DNA of 64,000 nucleotides from Salinimicrobium sp963739625 (GTDB lineage: Bacteria; Bacteroidota; Bacteroidia; Flavobacteriales; Flavobacteriaceae): the NCBI GenBank assembly GCA_963739625.1, contig CAVUAU010000004.1, forward strand, positions 43,638 through 107,637, given 5' to 3'. A program made the position numbers and the translations under genes. Positions 57,358 through 64,000 of the stretch are shown piece by piece. The notes under the pieces are model-generated. The model was given only the letters and a program-made list of their open reading frames with translations. It searched no databases and was not told the DNA's origin. How positions within the stretch are numbered: the first letter of the stretch is position 1; each line of letters begins with the position of its first letter.

Positions 57358-58032
57358 TTATTCTATTCCCAGCGTCTGCCGGACGAGCTTTCGCTGATTG
57401 CGGGAATTAATTTTTTCCTGATCGTTTTTCCAGGCGGAAAAACTGGTTTTTAAAGTGTTTTCTTTTAGCGGCTCATTGTTCATTAAAAAGGAATCCATGA
57501 GTAAATTGAAAAAGCTATGTTTCCGCTCCCCGGCAAAATCCTGGATACCTCCTTCCACCAATTCATCAAACAGAACAAAAAGAATACGATGGTTTGCGGA
57601 ATCACCACTTTTATTACTCATGGTGAAATTGATCATTTTCCGAACTCGCAATCCTTTTATCAACCTAATGAATTGCTCTTTTGATTCATTGTCCAGGTTG
57701 AGGAGTTCGAACCTTATTTGTAAGTTCTTAAGAGGAATTAACCGAAAATGATGACGCTCGGTTTCTAAATGCCTATTTGATTCGTAGAAAATTGCCAGCC
57801 AAATGAGAACCAAAAGCATTATAGCGCAAAGGATCAGGAAAACAGATAAATTATCAATGATAGATCCTGGACCGAAAATAAGACTGAAGCTCAAAATGAA
57901 AACAACAAAGACAGAAAGGATGAAAAGAATAAGATTGGTGGGACTATTCTGAACTTTTTCTTCCAGGAAATAGTTTATCCCTGACCTCCATTTGGCCAGT
58001 GCTTTTCCAGCACTTAGAATAAATTTTTCCAT
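57358..58032 (-). CDS. Uncharacterised protein with two membrane helices
   Basis: 224 residues. Two helices (about 33-53 and 62-82) follow a short amphipathic N terminus; the rest is a soluble domain with FELLNLDNESKEQFIRLIKG and a basic tail. Family not recognised; common companion position in flavobacterial mobilisable elements is my inference. The 251-base gap to the next gene holds an open frame without a start. Confidence 0.55.
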   Translation of the reverse strand: MEKFILSAGKALAKWRSGINYFLEEKVQNSPTNLILFILSVFVVFILSFSLIFGPGSIIDNLSVFLILCAIMLLVLIWLAIFYESNRHLETERHHFRLIPLKNLQIRFELLNLDNESKEQFIRLIKGLRVRKMINFTMSNKSGDSANHRILFVLFDELVEGGIQDFAGERKHSFFNLLMDSFLMNNEPLKENTLKTSFSAWKNDQEKINSRNQRKLVRQTLGIE

Positions 58033-58283
58033 GGCAATAGGTTCAACCTATTAAATATAACCAAAAGAAAAATAAAGAAAAAGTCAATCAAGATCCTACT
58101 GCTGAAAGAAGCATTCAGTTTCTCGAAAGTTACTGGAGTAACATAGGTAAATATCTAAAATTTTATCGAAATTTTGGCGAGGAGAATATAATCTGAGCCA
58201 ATGAAAAGAAATCTACAAGTCTATATTTTGCTGAAACTTGTGACTTTAATGCCACATGCGGCAAAGTCAATAAATCGGATAAT

Positions 58284-59378
58284 CTATAGCTCTAATCTGT
58301 TCATAGCGGTAATAGAACTTCTTTTGCGATAATATTCATTATACTCAAAACAAACTCTACCTCTAACTATCCCAGGATGAATTTTGTTATTTTTCGCAAA
58401 GTCAAGTATTACTTCATCAGAAAATTCCTCATTCAAATTAATAAAATCATTCCAAAGCTTCTGTTCAATTAGTCGATTTCTAGCATAATTATCTGCTTCA
58501 AATTCTACTAATTCGGTATTCGAACTATTAACAAAGAATTCTTCTGTATTAAATTCAGGTTTCATTGGATTGGTTAAATGTTCAAATACATGACCCAATT
58601 CATGGAAAAGTGTAAACGCAAAATTATCAAGTCTTTTATATTTCATTGAAAGTACAATTGCTGGATTGTCTTGAGACATAAAAGATTTACCATCAACTGG
58701 GGTTCTAGAAGGACGATCTAGTATAAAAAATTTAATCCCATATTTCTTTAAAACATCTTGAGATTTATTTACAACATCATTTCCCTTATAAAAGATTTCT
58801 TTCAAATTCTCTAGAAGTTCTTTTTCTGAAGATCTATTAAATTTAGACACTTCTAAAATTGATGCTTTGTATTTAGCCAGTAGAGACCAGGCGATGACGT
58901 GATTTTTATTTTCTGCGAATTTGGATGATTTTCTAAAATAAGTTGGATTAAATCTATCTATTCTCTTTTGTAGCTCTTGAACATTCTCCACACCATAAAT
59001 TTGATAGATTTTTTGAATATCTTCCGAGGTGCTCACTCCAATGTTTTGTTTCTTGAAATATGATAGAGGAACAATACTTGTATCTTCTATTAAGCTCCAA
59101 TCTTTAATAGATTTCCTTTTTTTTATAGTATCCTCATCCTTTTCAGCAATATAAAGATCATATTCCATTTGTCGCGTCAACCAGTCATTAGCATTCCCAA
59201 ATCCTGCTGAATCTAAAGCAATAGCAATTTTAGTGTTAATATTTCTATTCCCCTTTAGAATATTATTTAATAAAGAATGAGCAATATCCAATTTAGCAGA
59301 AACATCTCTCTGACTTAAATCTCTTTCAGAGATAATCTCTTTCAAATTTACTCCAGGATGATTAATATGCTTATGCAT
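58284..59378 (-). CDS. HigA-type HTH fused to ImmA/IrrE metallopeptidase
   Basis: 364 residues. Residues 1-75 are a HigA/XRE repressor domain (HPGVNLKEIISERDLSQ, LLNNILKGNRNI). Residues about 165-340 are an ImmA/IrrE zinc peptidase with HELGH at 259-263 and the downstream EFEADNYARN. Such proteins cleave repressors, or themselves, on a stress signal. Divergent from the ubiquitin-like operon, with a palindromic operator over its own promoter, so it may control both directions. No HigB toxin is next to it. Confidence 0.85.
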   Translation of the reverse strand: MHKHINHPGVNLKEIISERDLSQRDVSAKLDIAHSLLNNILKGNRNINTKIAIALDSAGFGNANDWLTRQMEYDLYIAEKDEDTIKKRKSIKDWSLIEDTSIVPLSYFKKQNIGVSTSEDIQKIYQIYGVENVQELQKRIDRFNPTYFRKSSKFAENKNHVIAWSLLAKYKASILEVSKFNRSSEKELLENLKEIFYKGNDVVNKSQDVLKKYGIKFFILDRPSRTPVDGKSFMSQDNPAIVLSMKYKRLDNFAFTLFHELGHVFEHLTNPMKPEFNTEEFFVNSSNTELVEFEADNYARNRLIEQKLWNDFINLNEEFSDEVILDFAKNNKIHPGIVRGRVCFEYNEYYRKRSSITAMNRLEL

Positions 59379-59405
59379 AAATAGTTATATAAAATTATTA
59401 CCATA

Positions 59406-59449
59406 CAAATATATACTATGCATAATTAATAACAATGAATTGTTAATAA
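59406..59449 (-). promoter_or_regulatory. Promoter and operator of the HTH-ImmA gene
   Basis: On the minus strand ATTG (59433-59436), 19 bp, then TATATTTG (59406-59413). An imperfect palindrome, AACAAT-GA-ATTGTT with extended arms, at 59426-59449 covers the -33 box, as expected for autorepression. Confidence 0.65.
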
Positions 59450-59573
59450 CTTTAAATTATTTGCACATAAAAAAATATACTAAAAATATACACTAATTAT
59501 ATTTAATATAAATTTGTAACGTTCACATAAAGATACATTTTAAAACAATTAAAATTTATTTTTAGTTTACATT

Positions 59574-59605
59574 TTTGTTACCAATAATATTTTGCCTTAT
59601 ATTTG
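59574..59605 (+). promoter_or_regulatory. Promoter of the ubiquitin-like operon
   Basis: TTTG (59574-59577), exactly 20 bp, then TATATTTG (59598-59605): a consensus Bacteroidota promoter. Transcription should start near 59610. Confidence 0.8.
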
Positions 59606-59610
59606 CTTAA

Positions 59611-59919
59611 CTAATTTTTTAAAAAGAGAATGAAGACTTAGAAAAATAAAAAATCCAACCTATTGTTGGCGCAATAGATTGGATAAGATATAAAGGAATA
59701 AATGTTTTAGTAGACACATAATTTTCGCGGCTAGTCACCTTAACGAAAACCCATTCCTATTACTTAATATGTTCTGCAAATATAGTAACACCTTAGTTAC
59801 TAGTCAAGTTGTTTAACATATTGTACTGCCTGAGTAGTTAACTCGAACTGCTTTAAAGCATTGAGTAGGTAGAACCTCCAACCTTAAGGGGGGAAATAAA
59901 ATGTTAAATACAAACAATA
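59611..59919 (+). promoter_or_regulatory. Long structured leader of the ubiquitin-like operon
   Basis: About 310 nt without a gene. It has a three-codon ORF (ATG AAG ACT TAG, 59630-59641), a 12-nt-arm hairpin with one mismatch (TCCAACCTATTG / CAATAGATTGGA, 59654-59683), a 7-bp perfect hairpin (TAGTAAC / GTTACTA, 59783-59802), and a TGCTTTAAAGCA palindrome (59849-59860) enclosed by CTGCCT / AGGTAG. CCTCC faces GGGGGG just before the start. No known riboswitch is recognised. Confidence 0.55.
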
Positions 59920-59942
59920 ATGAATTCATTCAAATTAAATAA
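59901..59942 (+). other. Overlapping 13-codon ORF at the ubiquitin-like gene start
   Basis: MLNTNNNEFIQIK-stop has a GGGGGG block 7 bases upstream, and the operon's first ATG (59920) lies inside it in the +1 frame. It could be a leader peptide for coupling. It could also be the true N terminus separated by another inserted base. Confidence 0.35.
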
Positions 59943-60582
59943 TAAAAAATTCGAATCCAGCGAATCAAAATTAACTGGACGTGATTTACTAAACCTTGCA
60001 AATCTAAATCCAGTAGAGGATTATGAATTGCTTTATAAAATCAATGAAAAAGGTTTTACACCTATTCAACTGGAAGAAGTTGTCGATCTCAAAACGGCCG
60101 GCATAGAAGCGTTTAGAGCCGTACCATATAAACCTCTTATCATAAAAGTGGATGATAAGGATGTGGAAGTCGAAGAATCTTTTATGACCCCTTTAGAAAT
60201 CATGACAGCTGCTGGAGTAAATTCTGATAAATATTCCTTAATGGAGATAAGGAATGGAAATGCAGAAGTAACTTACAAAGATGATGTTGAACATAAAATT
60301 GCCATTACAAAAAACTCTCGTTTCACTACCAATAAGATTGATGTAAAAATCGAATTTGTAATAGTAGAAGGTGATCCGAAAAAATGGTCAAAGGAAACTA
60401 TTTCTTTTGAAGAAGTAGTTGTTTTAGAATATGGAAGTATTTCGACAAATCCCAATGTAATTTACACCGTTAATTATTTTAATGGCGTACCAAGCAAACC
60501 AGAAGGTAGTATGGTCAAAGGAGATGTAATTTCTGTTAAAAATAAAATGATTTTCAATGTCGGCTGTACAGATAAATCTTAA
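59920..60582 (+). CDS. Multiubiquitin-domain protein (tandem beta-grasp modifier)
   Basis: 220 residues that can be split into three ubiquitin-like repeats: about 3-69 (FKLNNKKFE start), 72-139 (LIIKVDDKDVEV start) and 141-220 (the last part YTVNYFNGVPSKPEGSM and VKGDVISVKNKMIFNV). It ends GCTDKS with no terminal Gly-Gly, as in the Multi_ubiq family I recall. It presumably is the substrate of the E1-like protein encoded 26 bases back into its 3' end. First gene of a three-gene operon. Confidence 0.85.
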   Translation: MNSFKLNNKKFESSESKLTGRDLLNLANLNPVEDYELLYKINEKGFTPIQLEEVVDLKTAGIEAFRAVPYKPLIIKVDDKDVEVEESFMTPLEIMTAAGVNSDKYSLMEIRNGNAEVTYKDDVEHKIAITKNSRFTTNKIDVKIEFVIVEGDPKKWSKETISFEEVVVLEYGSISTNPNVIYTVNYFNGVPSKPEGSMVKGDVISVKNKMIFNVGCTDKS

Positions 60583-61720
60583 TTCGGATATAAATCAACT
60601 TCGTAACTCTGGTTATGAAGTAGAAATGAGAGGAAATTTTCTATTGATACATAGTGTTCCCTTTCTAAATTCAGGTAAAGACTTGGAATTAGGCACGTTG
60701 GTTTCCAACGTGTCTTCCCCAAGGGTAACAGATCATGTAGCTTACTTTATTGGAGGACCACCATGCAATACTGATGGTTCAGTCATGAAACAGCTAATTA
60801 ATACAAGTAGAACTCATGATTTAGGACTTGGCATAGTGACCAATCATATGTTTTCACATAAACCAAAACCTATGTATCCAACGTACTATGCTAAAATGAC
60901 TACATACATTAACATTATAACAGCTCCAGCCCAGCACTTTTTCCCAGAAGCAAATCCAAAAACTGGAAAGGTCATTGAAGCCAAGGAAACAAATAGTGTT
61001 TTAAAATATAGTGATACCAATTCTTCAAGGGCAGAAATTGATGCTATAAATTCAAAATTATTGGGCTTAAAAATTGGAATCATTGGGCTTGGAGGCACCG
61101 GCTCCTATATTCTTGACAAAGTAGCTAAAACTATGGTAGGTGAAATTTATCTTTTTGATGGAGATAAATTTCAACAACATAATGCTTTCAGGTCTCCTGG
61201 AGCGGTTTCCAAAGAAAGAATAAATCAAAATTCTTTTAAGGTGGATTACTTACAAGAAGTATATTCACAACTTCACAAAAATATCATATCTCACTCCAAG
61301 TACTTGGATGAAACTAATATTGGTATATTAAAAGATCTTGACTTTGTCTTTATTGCCATTGATAGAGGAGAAGCAAAGAGAATTATTTTTAAAAAGCTAG
61401 AAGAACTGGAAATTCCATTTATTGATTGTGGTATTAGTATAAGAAGGAAAGGTGATGAATTAAGGGGTTCCACGAGGACAACGCTAAGCACCAAAGACAA
61501 CCGAAAACATGTTTGGGGGGAGAGAGTAAGCTTTGCAAATCCTGAAGATGACGAATATTCATCCAATATTCAGGTTTCGGAACTTAATTCCCTTAATGCA
61601 GATTTTGCAATTATAAAGTGGAAAAAGTACTATGGTTATTATTCAGATTTAAGTTTCGAATTGGACAGTAGTTTCTCAATTGATGTAAATAAAATTATCA
61701 ACAATGACGCTACAAACTAA
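60557..61720 (+). CDS. E2-like/E1-like ThiF fusion protein
   Basis: 387 residues. Residues 1-150 are an E2-like (DUF6791-type) domain with a candidate catalytic Cys70 in HVAYFIGGPPCNTDG. Residues 157-300 are a ThiF/E1 adenylation domain: GLGGTGS (177-183), acidic LFDGDKF (199-205), HNAFR with Arg212, FIAIDRGEAK, and Cys291 in FIDCGIS. It should adenylate a ubiquitin-like C terminus and pass it through thioesters. It overlaps the modifier gene by 26 bases and DUF6527 by 17. Confidence 0.85.
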   Translation: MSAVQINLNSDINQLRNSGYEVEMRGNFLLIHSVPFLNSGKDLELGTLVSNVSSPRVTDHVAYFIGGPPCNTDGSVMKQLINTSRTHDLGLGIVTNHMFSHKPKPMYPTYYAKMTTYINIITAPAQHFFPEANPKTGKVIEAKETNSVLKYSDTNSSRAEIDAINSKLLGLKIGIIGLGGTGSYILDKVAKTMVGEIYLFDGDKFQQHNAFRSPGAVSKERINQNSFKVDYLQEVYSQLHKNIISHSKYLDETNIGILKDLDFVFIAIDRGEAKRIIFKKLEELEIPFIDCGISIRRKGDELRGSTRTTLSTKDNRKHVWGERVSFANPEDDEYSSNIQVSELNSLNADFAIIKWKKYYGYYSDLSFELDSSFSIDVNKIINNDATN

Positions 61721-62123
61721 ATTCGTACACTACATGCCTAAAATAATAGAAGAAGGTATATTGTATATTTCTCCTGAATTTAGGGCTGTTATTCACAAAT
61801 GTGCTTGTGGATGTGGTGAGAAAGTCCACACTCCTTTATCTCCTAAAAGTTGGAAAATGGCTTATGATGGGAAACAAATAAGTTTAGACCCATCCATAGG
61901 CAATTGGAGTTTTGATTGCCGCTCCCATTACTGGATAATCAACAGTGAAGTTCACTGGGCTGAAAACTGGTCACATACCCAGGTTATGAAGAAGCGTAAA
62001 ATGGATCGAGAAGAAGTAAAGGAATATTTTGCAAGCCTTCCTTATCAATGTAATTCTGACTCCACACTTCCCAATAATGGAAGAAAAACATTTTGGAGAA
62101 AAATTGTTGATTTTTTTAAATAA
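61704..62123 (+). CDS. DUF6527 zinc-binding protein
   Basis: 139 residues. A metal site is likely from HKCACGCGEKV (Cys33, Cys35, Cys37) with FDCRSHYWI (Cys72, His75). LSPKSWKMAYDG and LDPSIGNWSFDC are the family's signature. Its role is unknown; by position it may be a ligase-like or target-recognition factor. No JAB deubiquitinase is encoded beside it. Last gene of the operon. Confidence 0.82.
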   Translation: MTLQTKFVHYMPKIIEEGILYISPEFRAVIHKCACGCGEKVHTPLSPKSWKMAYDGKQISLDPSIGNWSFDCRSHYWIINSEVHWAENWSHTQVMKKRKMDREEVKEYFASLPYQCNSDSTLPNNGRKTFWRKIVDFFK

Positions 62124-62133
62124 GTAATAAAGT

Positions 62134-62180
62134 AATGGGGTTGGTGTCGCACTATTTGATGTCACCCTCATTATTTTTTA
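62134..62180 (+). terminator. Terminator of the ubiquitin-like operon
   Basis: AATGGGG...GGTGT faces GTCACCCTCATT with an inner loop, then ATTTTTT. Confidence 0.6.
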
Positions 62181-62548
62181 CCAATTATATTTTTTAATAC
62201 TTCAATTTAATTCTGGGTTATCATTTTAATGTTTTTAATAATACCTTCTATTTAAATTTATTGTACTCAGGAAACCTTACAAATAGGAGAGAAGAAATAG
62301 AAAATGAAGTGAAAATAAGAGGAACTCCTTTGAAGCACAGCATACCCGCTCTATTCTTAACTTTATCACATAAAAAGCCTCTCAATTCTAAAAGGGTTTT
62401 ACAACTATGTGGTCTGCCGAGACCATATATAATTCATTTTACATTGTTCTTACCCTCAAATGTTTAGAATTTTAAATTTAATCAAGGAGACTAAATAATA
62501 AAAGGTATTTACACTTATAGCTACTTGTCACAATTTTCTTCTTCCAAA
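62181..62548. other. AT-rich non-coding end of the element
   Basis: Nothing I can support. A 68-codon frame starting with TTG at 62261 lacks any family features. Confidence 0.5.
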
Positions 62549-62572
62549 ATTTGTTGTACCTATGTTGTACCC
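62549..62572. repeat. Right arm-type integrase site
   Basis: Exact 24-bp copy of 40955-40978 in the same orientation, 51 bases inside the right att repeat. Confidence 0.75.
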
Positions 62573-62584
62573 ACCTAAAAACAA

Positions 62585-62612
62585 CAAGGCTTCCGATTTT
62601 TCGGAAGCCTTG
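62585..62612. terminator. Hairpin after tRNA-Met
   Basis: CAAGGCTTCCGA / TCGGAAGCCTTG, 12-bp perfect stem with a TTTT loop. On the minus strand it ends the tRNA transcript, though no long T run follows. Confidence 0.65.
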
Positions 62613-62623
62613 TCTTTACTGGT

Positions 62624-62666
62624 GTGGTCCCACCTGGGCTCGAACCAGGGACCACCTGATTATGAG
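62624..62666. repeat. attR: 43-bp direct repeat inside tRNA-Met
   Basis: Perfect copy of 40800-40842; the element carries it so that the tRNA gene is rebuilt after insertion. Confidence 0.92.
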
Positions 62667-62698
62667 TCAGGTGCTCTAACCAACTGAGCTATAGGACC
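62625..62698 (-). tRNA. tRNA-Met (CAU)
   Basis: 74 nt. Acceptor stem GGTCCTA / TGGGACC with discriminator A, D-arm GCTCAGTTGGTTAGAGC, anticodon loop CTCATAA, T-arm CCTGGTTCGAGCCCAGG. No CCA is encoded. The anticodon CAT (62662-62664) could also be tRNA-Ile2, but the body fits elongator Met better. Confidence 0.93.
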
Positions 62699-62785
62699 GG
62701 CTCAATCTCGTTGAGAGGGCGCAAATTTATACAATAATCCTTTACTCAGCAAGGAATAAATTTACATTCTTGGTACTTGTGTCGC

Positions 62786-63190
62786 TTAATCTCTTATCTC
62801 CTGGCACAGCTCTACCAGCACTCCATGTAAAGATTTTGGGTGAAGGAAAGCCACCAGCTTATTGTCGGCTCCTTTTTTAGGTTCTTTGTTCAGCAGTTGG
62901 AAACCTTCTTTTTCGAGTCGGGCCATTTCGGCGTGAATGTCTTCCACGTTAAACGCCACATGGTGTATGCCTTCTCCTTTCTTCTCCAGGAATTTTGCGA
63001 TAGGACTGTTCTCATTAGTTGCACCCAAAAGCTCTATTTTGTTCTCCCCTACCTTAAAAAAGGCGGTTTCCACGCCCTCACTTTCCACAGCTTCGGTTTT
63101 ATAGCATTTAGTGTTCAGCAGGGCTTCGTAGGCCTTTTGCGCCTGTTGCAGGTCTTTTACGGCAATGCCGAGGTGTTCTATCTTGTTCAT
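62786..63190 (-). CDS. mce: Methylmalonyl-CoA epimerase
   Basis: 134 residues of the VOC superfamily from MNKIEHLGIAVKDL. Metal ligands come from EHLGIAV, IELLG, GIHHVAF and VLVEL. Links propionyl-CoA to succinyl-CoA. The in-frame extension to 63334 is rejected because it is made of simple repeats (SPITNHQ). Confidence 0.92.
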   Translation of the reverse strand: MNKIEHLGIAVKDLQQAQKAYEALLNTKCYKTEAVESEGVETAFFKVGENKIELLGATNENSPIAKFLEKKGEGIHHVAFNVEDIHAEMARLEKEGFQLLNKEPKKGADNKLVAFLHPKSLHGVLVELCQEIRD

Positions 63191-63228
63191 GGTGATTGGT
63201 GATTGGTGATTGGTGATTGGTGATTGGT
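63191..63228. repeat. Tandem 7-bp repeat in the mce leader
   Basis: Five copies of GGTGATT plus GGT directly upstream of the mce start. A second degenerate repeat (GGAATTTGGTG-like units) runs from about 63238 to 63300. Confidence 0.85.
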
Positions 63229-63346
63229 AAAATTCTTTTGGAATTTGGAGCTTGGAATTTGGTGTTTGAAATTTGGTGCTTGGAATTCTGAATTTGGTGC
63301 CATAGCTATCTTGCACAAATTTAAGAATATTCATTTTTAAAAATGC

Positions 63347-63354
63347 TATTTTTG
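63347..63354 (+). promoter_or_regulatory. -7 box of rbfA
   Basis: TATTTTTG (TAnnTTTG) ends 4 bases before the rbfA ATG. No good -33 box is seen. Confidence 0.4.
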
Positions 63355-63358
63355 CGTT

Positions 63359-63754
63359 ATGGAAGAAACAAACAGACAGAAAAAAATAGGTGGAGTTTTA
63401 CAGGAGGATCTTGCAGCTGTCCTTCAGGCTCATTTGAGGGATGCGGGAAAGACAGGAATTTTGATCTCTGTTTCTAAGGTAAAGGTCACTACAGATCTTT
63501 CACAGGCCAAGGCATATCTTAGTATTTTTCCGGCCAAAAACGCACAGGAGCTGCTGAAGGAGCTCAATATTTTAAAACCTCAGATCAAACACGAGCTGGC
63601 GCAGCGTACAAAACATCAGCTGCGCAGGATGCCAAACCTGGAATTCTTCATAGATGACTCTCTGGATTATATCGAAAATATCGACAAATCTTTAAAGGGA
63701 GAAGAGAATCCTATAGATCAGCCCGACCTGCTTTCCCGAAGGAAAAAATCTTAA
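63359..63754 (+). CDS. rbfA: 30S ribosome-binding factor A
   Basis: 131 residues. KH-fold protein for late 16S rRNA maturation. Typical features: ETNRQKKIGGVLQEDLAAVL, SVSKVKVTTDLSQAKAYLSI and RMPNLEFFIDDSLDYIENID. The downstream permease starts 6 bases after its stop. Confidence 0.94.
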   Translation: MEETNRQKKIGGVLQEDLAAVLQAHLRDAGKTGILISVSKVKVTTDLSQAKAYLSIFPAKNAQELLKELNILKPQIKHELAQRTKHQLRRMPNLEFFIDDSLDYIENIDKSLKGEENPIDQPDLLSRRKKS

Positions 63755-63760
63755 CGGCCT

Positions 63761-64000
63761 TTGAATTTCCCCTTTTACATAGCCCGGCGGTACTTGTTTT
63801 CAAAAAGCAGCAGTAACGCCATTAATATCATTACAATTATTGCGGCTTTAGGGGTTTTTGCAGGTGCTTTCTCACTTTTTATAGTGCTCTCGGGCTTCAC
63901 CGGGCTGCGCGATTTCAGCTTATCCTTTTCCAACGAATACGACCCCGATCTTAAGGTGTTTCCCGAAAAGGGGAAAGTGATCAACCTTTCTTCCGAAGAA
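63761..64000 (+). CDS. ABC transporter permease (FtsX/LolE-like), partial
   Basis: Cut by the window end; 80 codons seen. It starts with TTG (L/MNFPFYIARRYLFSK), then one membrane helix (about 24-45, ITIIAALGVFAGAFSLFIVL) and a periplasmic segment beginning GFTGLRDFSLSF and DPDLKVFPEKG, as in lipoprotein-release permeases. The rbfA neighbour is usual in flavobacteria. Confidence 0.8.
   Translation, partial: MNFPFYIARRYLFSKSSSNAINIITIIAALGVFAGAFSLFIVLSGFTGLRDFSLSFSNEYDPDLKVFPEKGKVINLSSEE

Larger units (their letters stand above)
40800..62666. mobile_element. Integrative mobilisable defence island in tRNA-Met
   Basis: About 21.8 kb bounded by a 43-bp perfect repeat. It has an integrase at the left end, arm-type repeats inside both ends, an excisionase, relaxase/MobC, a replication primase and helicase, and several defence modules. 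No type IV secretion genes are present, so transfer would need a helper. Base composition is visibly more AT-rich than the flanks. Confidence 0.9.

Noticed and set aside
58050..58197. Open plus-strand frame ending FRNFGEENII
   Set aside because: Reads like a protein end but has no start and no recognisable parent; too short to call.
59826..59900. tRNA-like fold in the leader
   Set aside because: A D-arm-like GAGTAGTTAACTC and an anticodon-arm-like hairpin are present, but there is no T-arm or acceptor stem.
62261..62467. 68-codon ORF starting with TTG
   Set aside because: No family signal, weak start, AT-rich spacer.
40843..62623. CRISPR array
   Set aside because: No regularly spaced repeats were seen; the only long repeats are the att, arm and operator sequences.
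63191..63334. N-terminal extension of the epimerase
   Set aside because: The added residues come from simple tandem repeats (SPITNHQ) and the family starts at MNKIEHLG.

Overview
The window looks like a chromosome segment of a marine Flavobacteriaceae bacterium (Bacteroidota), probably near Gramella, Salegentibacter or Salinimicrobium. The genus is a guess from gene content. Support for the family: Bacteroidota-type promoters (TTTG, about 20 bp, TAnnTTTG), the pdxA-yceD-rpmF-fabH-accB-accC cluster, a CzcA-TolC fusion, a DUF5916 protein and a C-terminal anchor of PID-CTERM type.

From 0.1 to 38.1 kb the content is mostly ordinary chromosome: superoxide dismutase, RecJ, RsmI, thymidine kinase, alanine racemase, MscL, aspartate-semialdehyde dehydrogenase, prolyl oligopeptidase, an ABC ATPase, MtgA, the fatty-acid/PLP cluster, riboflavin synthase, a glutamate-receptor-like potassium channel, an ECF sigma operon, a TsdA-like cytochrome with a porin, and a heavy-metal efflux operon. 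From 62.6 kb onward chromosome resumes with tRNA-Met(CAU), methylmalonyl-CoA epimerase, rbfA and the start of an ABC permease.

Between these lies an AT-rich defence island. A 43-bp perfect direct repeat of the 3' part of tRNA-Met (40800-40842 and 62624-62666) bounds a mobile element of about 21.8 kb, with a tyrosine recombinase just inside the left end and a 24-bp repeated motif just inside both ends. The element carries an AbiE toxin-antitoxin pair in unusual tail-to-tail layout, with two 28-bp perfect palindromes at the antitoxin promoter. It also carries a type I restriction-modification operon whose HsdS has a 220-residue extension and which ends in an extra membrane protein, and an uncharacterised 372-residue protein. 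A mobilisation/replication module follows (relaxase, MobC, Toprim primase, primase-helicase, excisionase). At the right end stands a ubiquitin-like operon (tandem beta-grasp protein, E2/E1-like ThiF fusion, DUF6527 zinc protein). It has a strong promoter and a leader of about 300 nt, and diverges from a HigA-ImmA/IrrE regulator. A DUF262/DUF1524 nuclease and a relic attachment site lie just outside the left end, suggesting repeated insertion at this tRNA.

Twelve frame breaks occur in ten genes, mostly housekeeping genes, and every one is +1. Restoring the frame gives family-typical lengths. They are most likely single-base insertion errors in the sequence, and those genes are annotated here as whole genes.
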